NCBI RefSeq assembly: GCF_016632335.1 | Contig: NZ_JAEPBG010000023.1 | Location: 1 to 64,000 of the forward strand | From: Noviherbaspirillum pedocola | GTDB taxonomy: Bacteria > Pseudomonadota > Gammaproteobacteria > Burkholderiales > Burkholderiaceae_D | DNA length: 64,000 bases | Reading direction: 5' to 3' | Shown: piece after piece, positions 36,826 to 45,962 of the stretch | Layout of the letters: each line of letters starts with the position of its first letter | How positions within the stretch are numbered: the first letter of the stretch is position 1 | Program-made: the position numbers and the translations under genes | The notes under the pieces: model-generated | Told to the model about the DNA's origin: nothing | What the model saw: the letters and a program-made list of their open reading frames with translations, nothing else | Databases searched by the model: none

Positions 36826-39620
36826 ATACGGTCACGATTTCCCCCTTGCGGAAAAAGCCGATCGAGACGCGCGCCACCTGCTGCTATTGCGGCGTGGGCT
36901 GCGGCGTGATTATCGAGAGCGATGGCGCGCAGGTCACCGGCGTGCGCGGCGACCCGGAGCATCCGGCCAATCTCGGCCGCCTGTGCACCAAGGGCAGCAC
37001 GCTGCATCTCGCCGCCGCGCCCGAGCTGCAGGCGCAGGCGCGCGCGCTTGTGCCCGAGCTGCGCGCGCGGCGCGACGAGGAAAGAAAACCGGTCTCGTGG
37101 GCCGAGGCGCAGGACCAGCTCGCGCGCCGCATTGCCGACACCATCCGGCGCCACGGTCCCGACAGCGTCGCCTTCTACATCTCGGGCCAGTTGCTGACCG
37201 AGGACTATTACGTCTTCAACAAGCTGGCCAAGGGCCTGATTGGCACCAACAACATCGATACCAATTCGCGGCTGTGCATGTCTTCCGCGGTGGCCGGCTA
37301 CAAGCGCACGCTGGGCGCGGATGCGCCGCCAGCCTGTTATGAAGACCTGGAGCTGGCCGACGTGCTGTTCATCGCCGGCTCGAACACGGCCTATGCGCAT
37401 CCGGTGCTGTACCGGCGCATCGAGGAAGCGCGCCGCCGCAATCCGGCCATGCGCATGATCGTCGCCGATCCGCGCGTGACCGATACCGCGCGCGACGCCG
37501 ACCTGCATCTGCCCATCCTGCCCGGCACCGATGTCGCGCTGTTCAACGGCATGCTGCACCTGTGCATCGAGGAAGGCACCATCGACGCTGCCTATATCGA
37601 TGCGCATACCGAGGGTTTCGACGCGGTGAAGCGCCGCGTGGCCGACTACACGCCGGCATTCGTTGCCGCAACCTGCGGTATCGCCGAGCGCGACCTGCTG
37701 CAGGCGGCGCGCTGGTTCGGCCAATCGCGCGCGGCGCTGTCGCTGTATTGCCAGGGCCTGAACCAATCTGCGTCCGGCACGGCGAAGAATGTCGCGCTGG
37801 TCAACCTGCATTTGGCCACCGGCCAGATCGGCAAGCCGGGCGCGGGGCCTTTCTCGCTGACCGGCCAGCCGAATGCAATGGGCGGACGCGAGGTCGGCGG
37901 GATGGCGAACCTGTTGTCGGGGCATCGCGACCTGGCCAATGCCGAGCATCGCGCCGAGGTGGCGCGGCTGTGGGGCGTGGACGCGGTGCCGGCCGCGCCG
38001 GGCAAGACCGCGCTGCCGATGTTCGAGGCGGTCGCGAAGGGCGAGATCAAGATCCTGTGGATTGCCTGCACCAACCCGGCCCAGTCGCTGCCGGACCAGA
38101 AGCTGGTGCGCGAAGCGCTGCAGCGCGCGGAACTGGTCATCGTGCAGGAAGCCTATCGCCATACCGCCACCGCCGACTATGCCGATGTGCTGCTGCCCGC
38201 AACGACCTGGGGCGAGAAGGAAGGCACGGTGACCAATTCCGAGCGCCGCATCACCCGCGTGCGCGCCGCGCTGCCCGCGCCTGGCGAGGCGCGTCATGAC
38301 TGGCGCATCGTGGTCGAGGTGGCGCGCCGGCTGGAAAGCCTGCTGGGCCGCGAGCGCAGCCTGTTTCCGTATGAAGGGCCGGAAGCGATCTGGAACGAGC
38401 ACCGGGAAACGACGCGCGGCCGTGATCTCGATATCACCGGGCTGTCGTGGCGCATCCTGGAACAACGCGGTCCGCAGCAATGGCCTTATCCGGAAGGCGC
38501 GCGGACCGGTCTCAAACGGCTCTATGAAGACGGCATATTCCCGACGCCGAGCGGCCGCGCGCGCTTCGTCGACGCTGCGTATGAGCCCGTGGCCGAGCCT
38601 ACCGATGCGCGCTATCCGTTCCGGCTCAATACCGGAAGGCTGCGCGATCAGTGGCACGGCATGAGCCGCACCGGCACCGTTGCGCGGCTCTATGCGCATG
38701 CGCCCGAGCCCGCGGTGGCGATGGCGGCGGCGGACATGCAGCGTCATGGCCTGCGCCAGGGTGACCTGGTGCATGTGACCAGCCGGCGCGGCTCGCAGAT
38801 AGTCCCGGCGCAGTCGAGCGAAGACATGAAGAGCGGGCAGGTGTTCATCGGCATGCACTGGGGCGAGGAATTTCTGTCCGGGCGTGGCCCCGGCGGCGCG
38901 GGCAGTCATGGCGTGAATGCGCTGACGCTGCCGGCGCTGGATCCATATTCCTTCCAGCCGGAGTTGAAACATGCGGCGGTGAAAATCCTGAAGGCCGAGC
39001 TGCCATGGCGTTTCCTCGTCTTTGGCTGGGTCGACGCCGCGCGCGCGCTGCAGCTGCAGGCGGCGCTGCGGCCATTCATGCGGCGTTTCGCCTATGCGTC
39101 ATGCACGCTCTTTGGCCGCGAGCGCGTTGGCGTGCTGCTGCGCGCGGCCGACGACTACGCTGCCGATGCGCAGCTGCTGCATGATATCGAACTGCGCTTC
39201 GGTATCGATGGCGCGCAGGTGTTGCGCTATGACGATGCGAAGCGCGGCATTGCGCGCCACCTGCGCATCGAGGATGGCCGCCTGGCCGCAGTGTCCCTGG
39301 CCGGCGATATCGCGGCCGAAGCGTGGCTGCGCGATTACCTCGAGAACGAGCAGCCGGTCGCGTCGCTGGGGCGCATGCTGCTGTCGCCTTCGGCAAAGGC
39401 GCCGCAGGGTGTGAAGTCGCGCGGCCGCATTGTCTGCAACTGCCTGAACGTGGCGGCATCCGAGATCGATGCGGCGCTGGAGGCGATGCTGGCCTGCGAG
39501 CCGCGTGAAGCGCTGGCTGAGTTGCAGGGCAAGCTGCGCTGCGGCACGAGCTGCGGCTCCTGCGTGCCGGAGTTGAAGCAGATCGTGATGCGCATGGGGA
39601 ATCGGGCGAAGGCGGCGTAG
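36822..39620 (+). CDS. nasA: Assimilatory nitrate reductase catalytic subunit
   Basis: A 932-aa molybdoenzyme reducing nitrate to nitrite in the cytoplasm. The N-terminal [4Fe-4S] cysteines are in CYCGVGC and GRLCTKGS; the Mo-ligand cysteine region is NSRLCMSSAVAGYK (about 145); bis-MGD domains fill 60-720. The C-terminal 60 residues form a BFD-like [2Fe-2S] domain (CNCLNV and CGTSCGSC), as in NasA/NasC of Klebsiella and Burkholderiales. It has no signal peptide. The stop codon TAG is the first TAG of a GTAG repeat. Confidence 0.96.
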   Translation: MNTVTISPLRKKPIETRATCCYCGVGCGVIIESDGAQVTGVRGDPEHPANLGRLCTKGSTLHLAAAPELQAQARALVPELRARRDEERKPVSWAEAQDQLARRIADTIRRHGPDSVAFYISGQLLTEDYYVFNKLAKGLIGTNNIDTNSRLCMSSAVAGYKRTLGADAPPACYEDLELADVLFIAGSNTAYAHPVLYRRIEEARRRNPAMRMIVADPRVTDTARDADLHLPILPGTDVALFNGMLHLCIEEGTIDAAYIDAHTEGFDAVKRRVADYTPAFVAATCGIAERDLLQAARWFGQSRAALSLYCQGLNQSASGTAKNVALVNLHLATGQIGKPGAGPFSLTGQPNAMGGREVGGMANLLSGHRDLANAEHRAEVARLWGVDAVPAAPGKTALPMFEAVAKGEIKILWIACTNPAQSLPDQKLVREALQRAELVIVQEAYRHTATADYADVLLPATTWGEKEGTVTNSERRITRVRAALPAPGEARHDWRIVVEVARRLESLLGRERSLFPYEGPEAIWNEHRETTRGRDLDITGLSWRILEQRGPQQWPYPEGARTGLKRLYEDGIFPTPSGRARFVDAAYEPVAEPTDARYPFRLNTGRLRDQWHGMSRTGTVARLYAHAPEPAVAMAAADMQRHGLRQGDLVHVTSRRGSQIVPAQSSEDMKSGQVFIGMHWGEEFLSGRGPGGAGSHGVNALTLPALDPYSFQPELKHAAVKILKAELPWRFLVFGWVDAARALQLQAALRPFMRRFAYASCTLFGRERVGVLLRAADDYAADAQLLHDIELRFGIDGAQVLRYDDAKRGIARHLRIEDGRLAAVSLAGDIAAEAWLRDYLENEQPVASLGRMLLSPSAKAPQGVKSRGRIVCNCLNVAASEIDAALEAMLACEPREALAELQGKLRCGTSCGSCVPELKQIVMRMGNRAKAA

Positions 39621-39689
39621 GTTGGGCTGACAAGCCCAACATCAGGCGCTTGCGGGCCGCGAACATGTTGGGCTTGCAGCCCAACCTAC
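39617..39689. repeat. GTAG palindromic repeat, family A, copy 3
   Basis: Starts GTAGGTTGGGCTGACAAGCC, ends GCAGCCCAACCTAC. It begins inside the nasA gene end, so the nasA stop codon is part of the repeat. Confidence 0.88.
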
Positions 39690-39710
39690 GAGCCCAAAAA
39701 CCGCTGTTCC

Positions 39711-39769
39711 GTAGGGTGGGCGCAGCCCACGCGGGTGTTCAATAAACGCGTGGGCTGCGCCCACCCTAT
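39711..39769. repeat. GTAG palindromic repeat, family B, copy 2
   Basis: GTAGGGTGGGCGCAGCCCAC at the left and GTGGGCTGCGCCCACCCTAT at the right give arms of about 20 bp around a short centre. It is 21 bp after family A copy 3. Confidence 0.9.
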
Positions 39770-39864
39770 GAAGCCATTTGCAGATCAGGCCAAGTCGCTC
39801 TTGCACGCGCATCGCCGTGTCGGCTGCCTGGATGCATTCACCCTCCGCTTGCACGCCCCATCCT

Positions 39865-39885
39865 GGCGCACCTGCGCGGTGCGCC
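39865..39885. promoter_or_regulatory. NtrC-like dyad upstream of nirB
   Basis: GGCGCACC-N5-GGTGCGCC: perfect 8-bp arms and the 5-bp spacer of the NtrC consensus TGCACC-N5-GGTGCA. It is 110 bp upstream of the -24 element of nirB, a normal enhancer distance. Confidence 0.75.
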
Positions 39886-39994
39886 GCCTCATGATCGCCC
39901 CCCGCTGTGAGGCATTCGCCCTTTGCCGCGAAACCGGGCCCCGCTTTTCCGCCCAGCCATGGCGCTTTACGCGTCTTTCCAGTGCAAAACCCCT

Positions 39995-40010
39995 TGGCAC
40001 GCCGATTGCA
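39995..40010 (+). promoter_or_regulatory. Sigma-54 promoter of nirBDC
   Basis: TGGCAC-GCCGA-TTGCA is identical to the RpoN consensus. The -12 element is 83 bp before the nirB ATG. The 39690-40092 gap otherwise contains only the family B repeat and the NtrC-like dyad. Confidence 0.93.
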
Positions 40011-40092
40011 AAGCAGATGCATGAACAAACCGCATACACAGCGGCTCAGGATGATTCGAAACCCGCGCCTCAACTGACACCGGATAGCCCCA

Positions 40093-42627
40093 ATGAAGAT
40101 CGTCGTTATCGGCCATGGCATGGTCGGCCACAAATTCCTCGAAGGCCTCGATGAAGCCGGACTCTCCGGCGCACAGGTGACCGTGCTCTGCGAAGAGCCG
40201 CGCGCTGCCTATGACCGCGTGCATCTGTCCGAATACTTTTCCGGCAAGACCGCCGAAGACCTGTCGCTGGTCGCGCCTGGTTTCTTCGAGCGCGACAACC
40301 TGCTGTTGAAGCTCGACACCCGCGCCACCGCGATCGACCGCGCCGGCAAGACCGTCACCCTTGCCGATGGCGATGTCCTTGCCTACGACAAGCTCGTCAT
40401 CGCCACCGGATCCTATCCGTTCGTGCCGCCGGTGCCCGGTCGCGATCGCAAGGACTGCTTTGTCTACCGGACCATTGAAGACCTGGAAGCCATGCTCGAA
40501 TGCGGCAAGCGTTCCGAGAGCGGCGTCGTGGTCGGCGGCGGTCTGCTGGGCCTGGAATGCGCGAAGGCGCTGCATGACATGAAGCTGCAGACCCATGTGG
40601 TGGAATTCGCGCCGCGCTTGATGACGGTGCAGGTCGACGAAGCCGGCGGGCGCATGCTGAAGAAGAAGATCGAAGATCTCGGCGTGACCGTCCACACCGG
40701 CAAGAACACGCTGGAAATCGTCGACGGCCGCACCGCGCGCCATCGCATGGTCTTCGCCGATGGCAGCCATCTCGAAACCGACATGATCGTCTTCTCGGCC
40801 GGCATCCGTCCGCGCGACGAGCTGGCGCGGCAATGCCATCTGACGCTGGGTCCGCGCGGCGGCATCGCCATCGACGCGCAGTGCAAGACCTCGGATGCCG
40901 ACATTTATGCGATCGGTGAATGCGCAGCCTTCAACGGCCAGGTGTTCGGCCTGGTCGCGCCGGGCTACGAGATGGCGCGCATCGTCGCACGGCAGCTCGC
41001 CGGCGAAGAGCAGGCGTTCAACGGCGCCGACATGAGCACCAAGCTCAAGCTCATGGGCGTGGACGTGGCCAGCATCGGCGATGCGATGGGCGCAACTGCC
41101 GGCAGCCGCTCGTATCAATTCACCGACGAGCGCAAGCAGGTCTACAAGAAGATCGTCGTTTCCGACTGCGGCAAGCGCCTGCTCGGCGCGGTGCTGGTCG
41201 GCGATGCCGCCGAATACGGCACGCTGCTGCAGATGATGCTGAATGCAATGGAGCTGCCGGCCGATCCGGAATTCCTGATCCTGCCGCAAGCCGATGGCAA
41301 GGCCAAACCGGGCCTGGGCGTGGACGCGCTGCCGGCATCGGCGCAGATCTGCTCGTGCAACAACGTCTCCAAGGGCCAGATCTGCGACGCGGTCGCGGGG
41401 GGCGTGACCAACATCGGCGAACTGAAATCCTGCACCAGGGCCGGCACCTCGTGCGGCGGCTGCGTGCCGCTGGTCACGCAGATCATGAAGGCTGAGATGA
41501 AGAAGCAGGGCATGGCGGTCAACAACCATCTCTGCGAGCACTTCCCGTATTCGCGCCAGGAGCTGTTCCATCTGGTGAAGGTCGGCAAAATCAAGACCTT
41601 CGATGCGCTGATCTCCGCGCATGGCAAGGGCATGGGCTGCGATATCTGCAAGCCGGTGGCGGCCAGCATCTTCGCCTCGGTCTGGAATGACTTCGTTCTG
41701 AAACGCGAACATGCCAGCCTGCAGGACTCGAACGACTATTTCCTCGGCAACATCCAGAAGGACGGCACCTATTCGGTGGTGCCGCGCATGGCCGGCGGCG
41801 AAGTCACGCCGGACGGGTTGATCGCGGTCGGTCAGATCGCGAAGAAATACGGCCTCTACACCAAGATCACCGGCGGCCAGCGCGTGGACATGTTCGGCGC
41901 GCGTGTCGAGCAGTTGCCGGCGATCTGGGAAGAACTGATCGCCGCCGGCTTCGAGTCCGGCCATGCGTATGGCAAGTCGCTGCGCACCGTGAAGTCCTGC
42001 GTCGGCTCGACCTGGTGCCGGTATGGTGTGGATGACAGCGTTGGCCTCGCGGTTGAATTGGAGAACCGCTACAAGGGCTTGCGCGCGCCGCACAAGATCA
42101 AGTTCGGCGTGTCCGGCTGCACCCGGGAATGCGCGGAAGCGCAGGGCAAGGATGTCGGCGTGATCGCCACCGAGAAGGGCTGGAACCTGTACGTTTGCGG
42201 CAACGGCGGCATGAAGCCGCGCCATGCCGAGCTGCTCGCGTCCGATCTGTCCAAGGCGGATCTGATCCGCTACATCGACCGCTTCCTGATGTTCTACGTG
42301 CGTACCGCCGACCGGCTGCAGCGCACCAGCGTCTGGCGCGACAACCTCGAAGGCGGCCTGGACTATCTGAAGGATGTCGTCGTCAATGACCGCCTCGGCG
42401 TTGCCGCCGAGCTCGAGGCCGATATGCAGCATGTGGTCGATACCTACGAATGCGAATGGAAGAACGCGGTCACCGATCCGGCCACGCGCAAGCGCTTCCG
42501 CCAGTTCGTCAACAGCGATGCGACCGATCCCAACGTCGTCTTCGTCGAGGAGCGCGGCCAGATCCGCCCGGCCAGCGTGGAAGAGAAGAAGTCCGTGATC
42601 CCGATCGCCATCGCCGAAACCGTCTGA
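40093..42627 (+). CDS. nirB: Nitrite reductase [NAD(P)H] large subunit
   Basis: An 844-aa assimilatory nitrite reductase producing ammonium. FAD/NAD domain: VVIGHGMVGHKFLEGL at the start and VVGGGLLGLECAKALH. BFD-like [2Fe-2S]: CSCNNV and CTRAGTSCGGC (about 417-455). The sirohaem/[4Fe-4S] cysteines are CVGSTWC and CTREC (about 636-681), so the catalytic centre is complete. Own sigma-54 promoter 83 bp upstream; nirD follows after 18 bp. Confidence 0.97.
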   Translation: MKIVVIGHGMVGHKFLEGLDEAGLSGAQVTVLCEEPRAAYDRVHLSEYFSGKTAEDLSLVAPGFFERDNLLLKLDTRATAIDRAGKTVTLADGDVLAYDKLVIATGSYPFVPPVPGRDRKDCFVYRTIEDLEAMLECGKRSESGVVVGGGLLGLECAKALHDMKLQTHVVEFAPRLMTVQVDEAGGRMLKKKIEDLGVTVHTGKNTLEIVDGRTARHRMVFADGSHLETDMIVFSAGIRPRDELARQCHLTLGPRGGIAIDAQCKTSDADIYAIGECAAFNGQVFGLVAPGYEMARIVARQLAGEEQAFNGADMSTKLKLMGVDVASIGDAMGATAGSRSYQFTDERKQVYKKIVVSDCGKRLLGAVLVGDAAEYGTLLQMMLNAMELPADPEFLILPQADGKAKPGLGVDALPASAQICSCNNVSKGQICDAVAGGVTNIGELKSCTRAGTSCGGCVPLVTQIMKAEMKKQGMAVNNHLCEHFPYSRQELFHLVKVGKIKTFDALISAHGKGMGCDICKPVAASIFASVWNDFVLKREHASLQDSNDYFLGNIQKDGTYSVVPRMAGGEVTPDGLIAVGQIAKKYGLYTKITGGQRVDMFGARVEQLPAIWEELIAAGFESGHAYGKSLRTVKSCVGSTWCRYGVDDSVGLAVELENRYKGLRAPHKIKFGVSGCTRECAEAQGKDVGVIATEKGWNLYVCGNGGMKPRHAELLASDLSKADLIRYIDRFLMFYVRTADRLQRTSVWRDNLEGGLDYLKDVVVNDRLGVAAELEADMQHVVDTYECEWKNAVTDPATRKRFRQFVNSDATDPNVVFVEERGQIRPASVEEKKSVIPIAIAETV

Positions 42628-42645
42628 ACGCCAAAGGAGAGCAAC

Positions 42646-42987
42646 ATGAAAAACGACATCACCTGGTCCGCCGTCTGCGACATCGATGACATCCTGCCCA
42701 ACACCGGCGTGTGCGCCCTGGTGAAGGACAGGCCCGTGGCGATATTCCACCTGGCCGGCGCCAACGAGGCGCTGTATGCGATCGATAACTTCGATCCGAA
42801 TGCGAAGGCCAATGTGCTGTCGCGCGGCCTCATCGGCAATCTCGGCGAACGCATCGTCGTCGCCTCGCCGATCTACAAGCACCACTTCGATCTGAAGAGT
42901 GGCGAATGCCTGGAAGCGCCTGAGAACTCGGTCAATGCCTATCCGGTGCGCGTCGAAGGGCGACGGGTGCTGGTGGCGGTGCACTGA
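42646..42987 (+). CDS. nirD: Nitrite reductase small subunit
   Basis: A 113-aa Rieske-fold subunit that binds NirB. It has the NirD pattern ALYAIDNFDPNAKANVLSRG with YKHHFDLKSGECL, but lacks the full cysteine/histidine set for a [2Fe-2S] cluster, which is normal for NirD. AAAGGAGAG site before the ATG. Confidence 0.95.
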   Translation: MKNDITWSAVCDIDDILPNTGVCALVKDRPVAIFHLAGANEALYAIDNFDPNAKANVLSRGLIGNLGERIVVASPIYKHHFDLKSGECLEAPENSVNAYPVRVEGRRVLVAVH

Positions 42988-43060
42988 AGAAGAGTCAACG
43001 AGCGGCGCGGCAAGACGCCGCAGTCGCAACAGAATTCATAGCAATAACGAAGGGAGTAGC

Positions 43061-43873
43061 ATGGCTTATCTCGCGCCCGCCGAATTCGTCACCAAGATGG
43101 TCGACGCCGGTGAATCCAAGATCTACATGTCGACCAGGGACACCCTGATCCGTGCCTACATGGCAGGCGCCATCCTCGCGCTGGCCGCGGTGTTCGCGGT
43201 CAGCATCAATGTGCAAACCGGCCAGCCGCTCCTCGGCGCGGTGCTGTTCCCCGTCGGCTTCTGCATGCTGTACCTGCTGGGCTTCGACCTTCTGACTGGC
43301 GTCTTTACCCTCACGCCGCTGGCCTATATCGACAAGCGCCGCGGCGTCACCATTCCCGCGATTCTCAAGAACTGGGGCCTGGTCTTCATCGGCAACTTCG
43401 CCGGCGCCCTGACCGTGGCGCTGCTCATGGCCATCATCTTCACCTACGGCTTTTCCACCGAGCCGAGCAAGGTCGGCCAGGTGATCGGCCAGATCGGCGA
43501 ATCGCGCACCCTCGGTTATGCGAAATACGGCGCGGCCGGCATGCTCACGCTGTTCATCCGCGGCATGCTGTGCAACTGGATGGTGTCCACCGGCGTGGTG
43601 GGCGCGATGATCTCGACCCATGTCAGCGGCAAGGTCATCGCGATGTGGATGCCGATCATGCTGTTCTTCTACATGACCTTCGAGCATTCGGTGGTGAACA
43701 TGTTCCTGTTCCCGTCGGGCCTGCTGCTGGGCGGCCATTTCTCGCTGATGGATTACCTGATCTGGAACGAGATCCCGACCGTGCTGGGCAACATGGTCGG
43801 CGGCCTGGCTTTCACCGGCCTGACCCTGTATGCCACCCATGTCCGCACCGCACCGAAGCGCAGCTTCAACTGA
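43061..43873 (+). CDS. nirC: Formate/nitrite channel family protein (NirC-like)
   Basis: A 270-aa FNT-family channel with six membrane helices. NFAGALTVALLMAI and RGMLCNWMV carry the pore-lining residues of the family, and the last half has SVVNMFLFPSGLL with the conserved HSVVNM. Placement after nirBD indicates nitrite transport. ATG 43061 has GGGAG in front. It overlaps the likely start of the second kinase gene. Confidence 0.92.
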   Translation: MAYLAPAEFVTKMVDAGESKIYMSTRDTLIRAYMAGAILALAAVFAVSINVQTGQPLLGAVLFPVGFCMLYLLGFDLLTGVFTLTPLAYIDKRRGVTIPAILKNWGLVFIGNFAGALTVALLMAIIFTYGFSTEPSKVGQVIGQIGESRTLGYAKYGAAGMLTLFIRGMLCNWMVSTGVVGAMISTHVSGKVIAMWMPIMLFFYMTFEHSVVNMFLFPSGLLLGGHFSLMDYLIWNEIPTVLGNMVGGLAFTGLTLYATHVRTAPKRSFN

Positions 43874-45647
43874 GGCGGCGCACCCCGGTGCGGCGCATCG
43901 CGCCGGGGATAATGCCGCTGCCCATTCCGGCCTGAGGGTCAGCCTCGGCCAGCATTCCGAGCGCGGCCGCAAGGACGTCAACCAGGACTTCCACGGCGCG
44001 CTGGTGCCCGGCGAACCGCAGCGCACGTCCAAGGGCATTGCGCTGGCGATCGCCGACGGCATCTCCAGCAGCGCCGTCAGCGATGTGGCCAGTGAGACTG
44101 CGGTGTCGGGGTTTCTCGCCGATTACTACTGCACCTCGGATGCCTGGTCGGTCAAGACATCGGTCGAGCGGGTGCTGGCCTCAATCAATTCCTGGCTGTA
44201 TGCGCAGACCCGCGCCGGCGAAGGCCGCTTCGACCGCGATCGCGGCTATGTCTGCACCTTCAGCGCGCTGGTGCTCAAGTCCGCGAGCGCGCATCTGTTC
44301 CATGTCGGCGATGCGCGCATCTACCGCTTGCAGGGAAAGACCCTCGAACAGCTCACGCGCGACCATCGGGTATGGGTATCGCCGCAGACCAGCTTTCTCG
44401 GCCGCGCGCTGGGCATAGACACGCGACTCGACATCGACTACCGCGTGCTGCCGCTGGCCCTGGGCGACATCTTCCTGCTGGCCACCGATGGGGTGTATGA
44501 ACACATCGATGGCGCACGCGTCGCCGCTGCGATCGATGCCTGCGACGGTGACCTCGATGCCGCGTCGCGCGCCCTGGTGCAGGAAGCCTTCACGCGCGGC
44601 AGCGCCGACAACCTCACCGCGCAGCTGCTGCGTATCGACGCGTTGCCGGCGCCGCAGGCCGGAGAGATGCGCCGGCGCTTCGCCGAGTTGCCGTTCGCGC
44701 CGCCGCTCGAGCCGCGCATGGACATCGATGGCTGGCGCATCGTCCGGGAAGTGCATGCAAGCAGCCGCAGCCATGTGCATCTGGCGATCGATGAAGCCAG
44801 CGGCAGGCCGGCGATCATCAAGACGCCCTCGGTCGATTTGCGCGAGGACCCAGCCTATCTCGAGCGCTTTCTGATGGAGGAATGGATTGCGCGGCGTATC
44901 GACAGTCCCTTCGTCGCCAAGGCCGGACCGGCGAACCGGCAGCCCAGTTGCATCTATACCGTCCTCGAATACATCGAAGGCCAGACGCTGGCGCAATGGA
45001 TGCTTGACCATCCGAAGCCGGACCTGAGCGCGGTGCGCAAGCTTATCGAGCAGATCGCGAAGGGATTGCGCGCCTTTCACCGGCTGGAGATGCTCTATCA
45101 GGATTTGCGCCCGGAAAACATCCTCATCGATGCCACCGGCACGGTGAAGATCATCGACTTCGGCGCGGTGCGCGTGGCCGGCGTCGTGGAAGCCGGCGGC
45201 AGCGAAGACACAGTGCCGGGCGAGCTGGCTTATGCCGCGCCGGAATACTTCACTGGCGACGCGCCGAGCGTGCAGTCGGACGGTTATGCATTAGGCGTTT
45301 TGGCCTATCAGATGCTGACCGGCAGAACGCCCTATGGAACCCGGGTACCGCAGGCAACCAGCCGCGCGGCGCAACGCAAGTTGACTTATGCATCGGCGCG
45401 CGATGTGCGTCCGGATATTCCGATCTGGGTGGATGGCGCGCTGCGCAGAGCGGTGCAGATCGATGCGGGGAAGCGCTACGCCGACCCCGATGAATTCGTG
45501 CATGACTTCACGCATCCGAACATGGCTTACCTGACCGGCGGGCGCGCGCCGCTCATTGAGCGTAATCCGGTCGCGTTTTGGAAGAGTTTGAGTGCGGTAT
45601 TGATCGTGTTGGTGGTGAGCTTGCTGCTGAGGCTGAATCTTGGGTGA
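43830..45647 (+). CDS. Tail-anchored PP2C phosphatase / Ser-Thr kinase fusion (nir side)
   Basis: Up to 605 aa; the first homologous residues begin near 35 (GLRVSLGQHSERG), so ATG 43830 or 43839, both within nirC, may be correct but the start is uncertain. Phosphatase motifs: NQDFHG, AIADGIS, HVGDARIYRL, LATDGVYEHI. Kinase: AIIKTPS, catalytic loop YQDLRPENIL in which the usual HRD is YQD and the K is R, then DFGAV and AAPEYF. A C-terminal helix SLSAVLIVLVVSLLLRL anchors it. Paralogous with 32232-33935; the changed catalytic loop could lower kinase activity. Cotranscribed with nirC by position. Confidence 0.92.
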   Translation: MPPMSAPHRSAASTEAAHPGAAHRAGDNAAAHSGLRVSLGQHSERGRKDVNQDFHGALVPGEPQRTSKGIALAIADGISSSAVSDVASETAVSGFLADYYCTSDAWSVKTSVERVLASINSWLYAQTRAGEGRFDRDRGYVCTFSALVLKSASAHLFHVGDARIYRLQGKTLEQLTRDHRVWVSPQTSFLGRALGIDTRLDIDYRVLPLALGDIFLLATDGVYEHIDGARVAAAIDACDGDLDAASRALVQEAFTRGSADNLTAQLLRIDALPAPQAGEMRRRFAELPFAPPLEPRMDIDGWRIVREVHASSRSHVHLAIDEASGRPAIIKTPSVDLREDPAYLERFLMEEWIARRIDSPFVAKAGPANRQPSCIYTVLEYIEGQTLAQWMLDHPKPDLSAVRKLIEQIAKGLRAFHRLEMLYQDLRPENILIDATGTVKIIDFGAVRVAGVVEAGGSEDTVPGELAYAAPEYFTGDAPSVQSDGYALGVLAYQMLTGRTPYGTRVPQATSRAAQRKLTYASARDVRPDIPIWVDGALRRAVQIDAGKRYADPDEFVHDFTHPNMAYLTGGRAPLIERNPVAFWKSLSAVLIVLVVSLLLRLNLG

Positions 45648-45662
45648 GGCGCATTTGCAGTC

Positions 45663-45962
45663 GAAATTGCAGTTGCCGTTGCAGTTGCAGTTGCAGTTGC
45701 AGTTGCCGTTGTAGTTGCCGTTGCCGTTGCCGTTGCTTTTAACCCCCGTTGATTGCGCCGTGACGGCGATGCCCGGAGCGGGAAAAGGTGCGGCGTCTGT
45801 TTGAGCGAAGCGCAGCGTAGCGAGTTTAGCCGCGCCCCGCTCCGGGCGTCGACGGCACGGGGACCCCGCGTAGCGGGGCGCAATCTCCGGGGGCGCCTTT
45901 TCTTGCCTACTTCTTTTGGCGCGCAAAAGAAGTAGGCCGGCTGCCGGGCCGGGACCCGGCTA
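45663..45962. repeat. Left arm of large inverted repeat, with GTTGCC/GTTGCA microsatellite
   Basis: From 45667 to 45736 about eleven hexamers GTTGC(A/C). Then TTTTAACCCCCGTTGAT..., a GC-rich block with palindromes such as CCCCGCGTAGCGGGG, and CTTCTTTTGGCGCGCAAAAG, ending GGGACCCGGCTA at 45962. It matches the right arm 46125-46403 in reverse over its full length with few differences. Confidence 0.9.

Noticed and set aside
36675-38972. A long minus-strand frame across nasA
   Set aside because: Same reason: antisense to nasA, with no domain recognisable.
39967-43029. A 1020-codon open frame antisense to nirB
   Set aside because: It is a GC-driven shadow of a clearly recognised gene. Its amino-acid composition (His/Arg/Asp-rich) is typical of antisense frames.
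45527-45935. Peptide-coding frames within the inverted-repeat arms
   Set aside because: Frames translate repeat DNA and end in low-complexity Thr/Ala or Asn/Gly tracts from the hexamers. They are common false annotations of such repeats.
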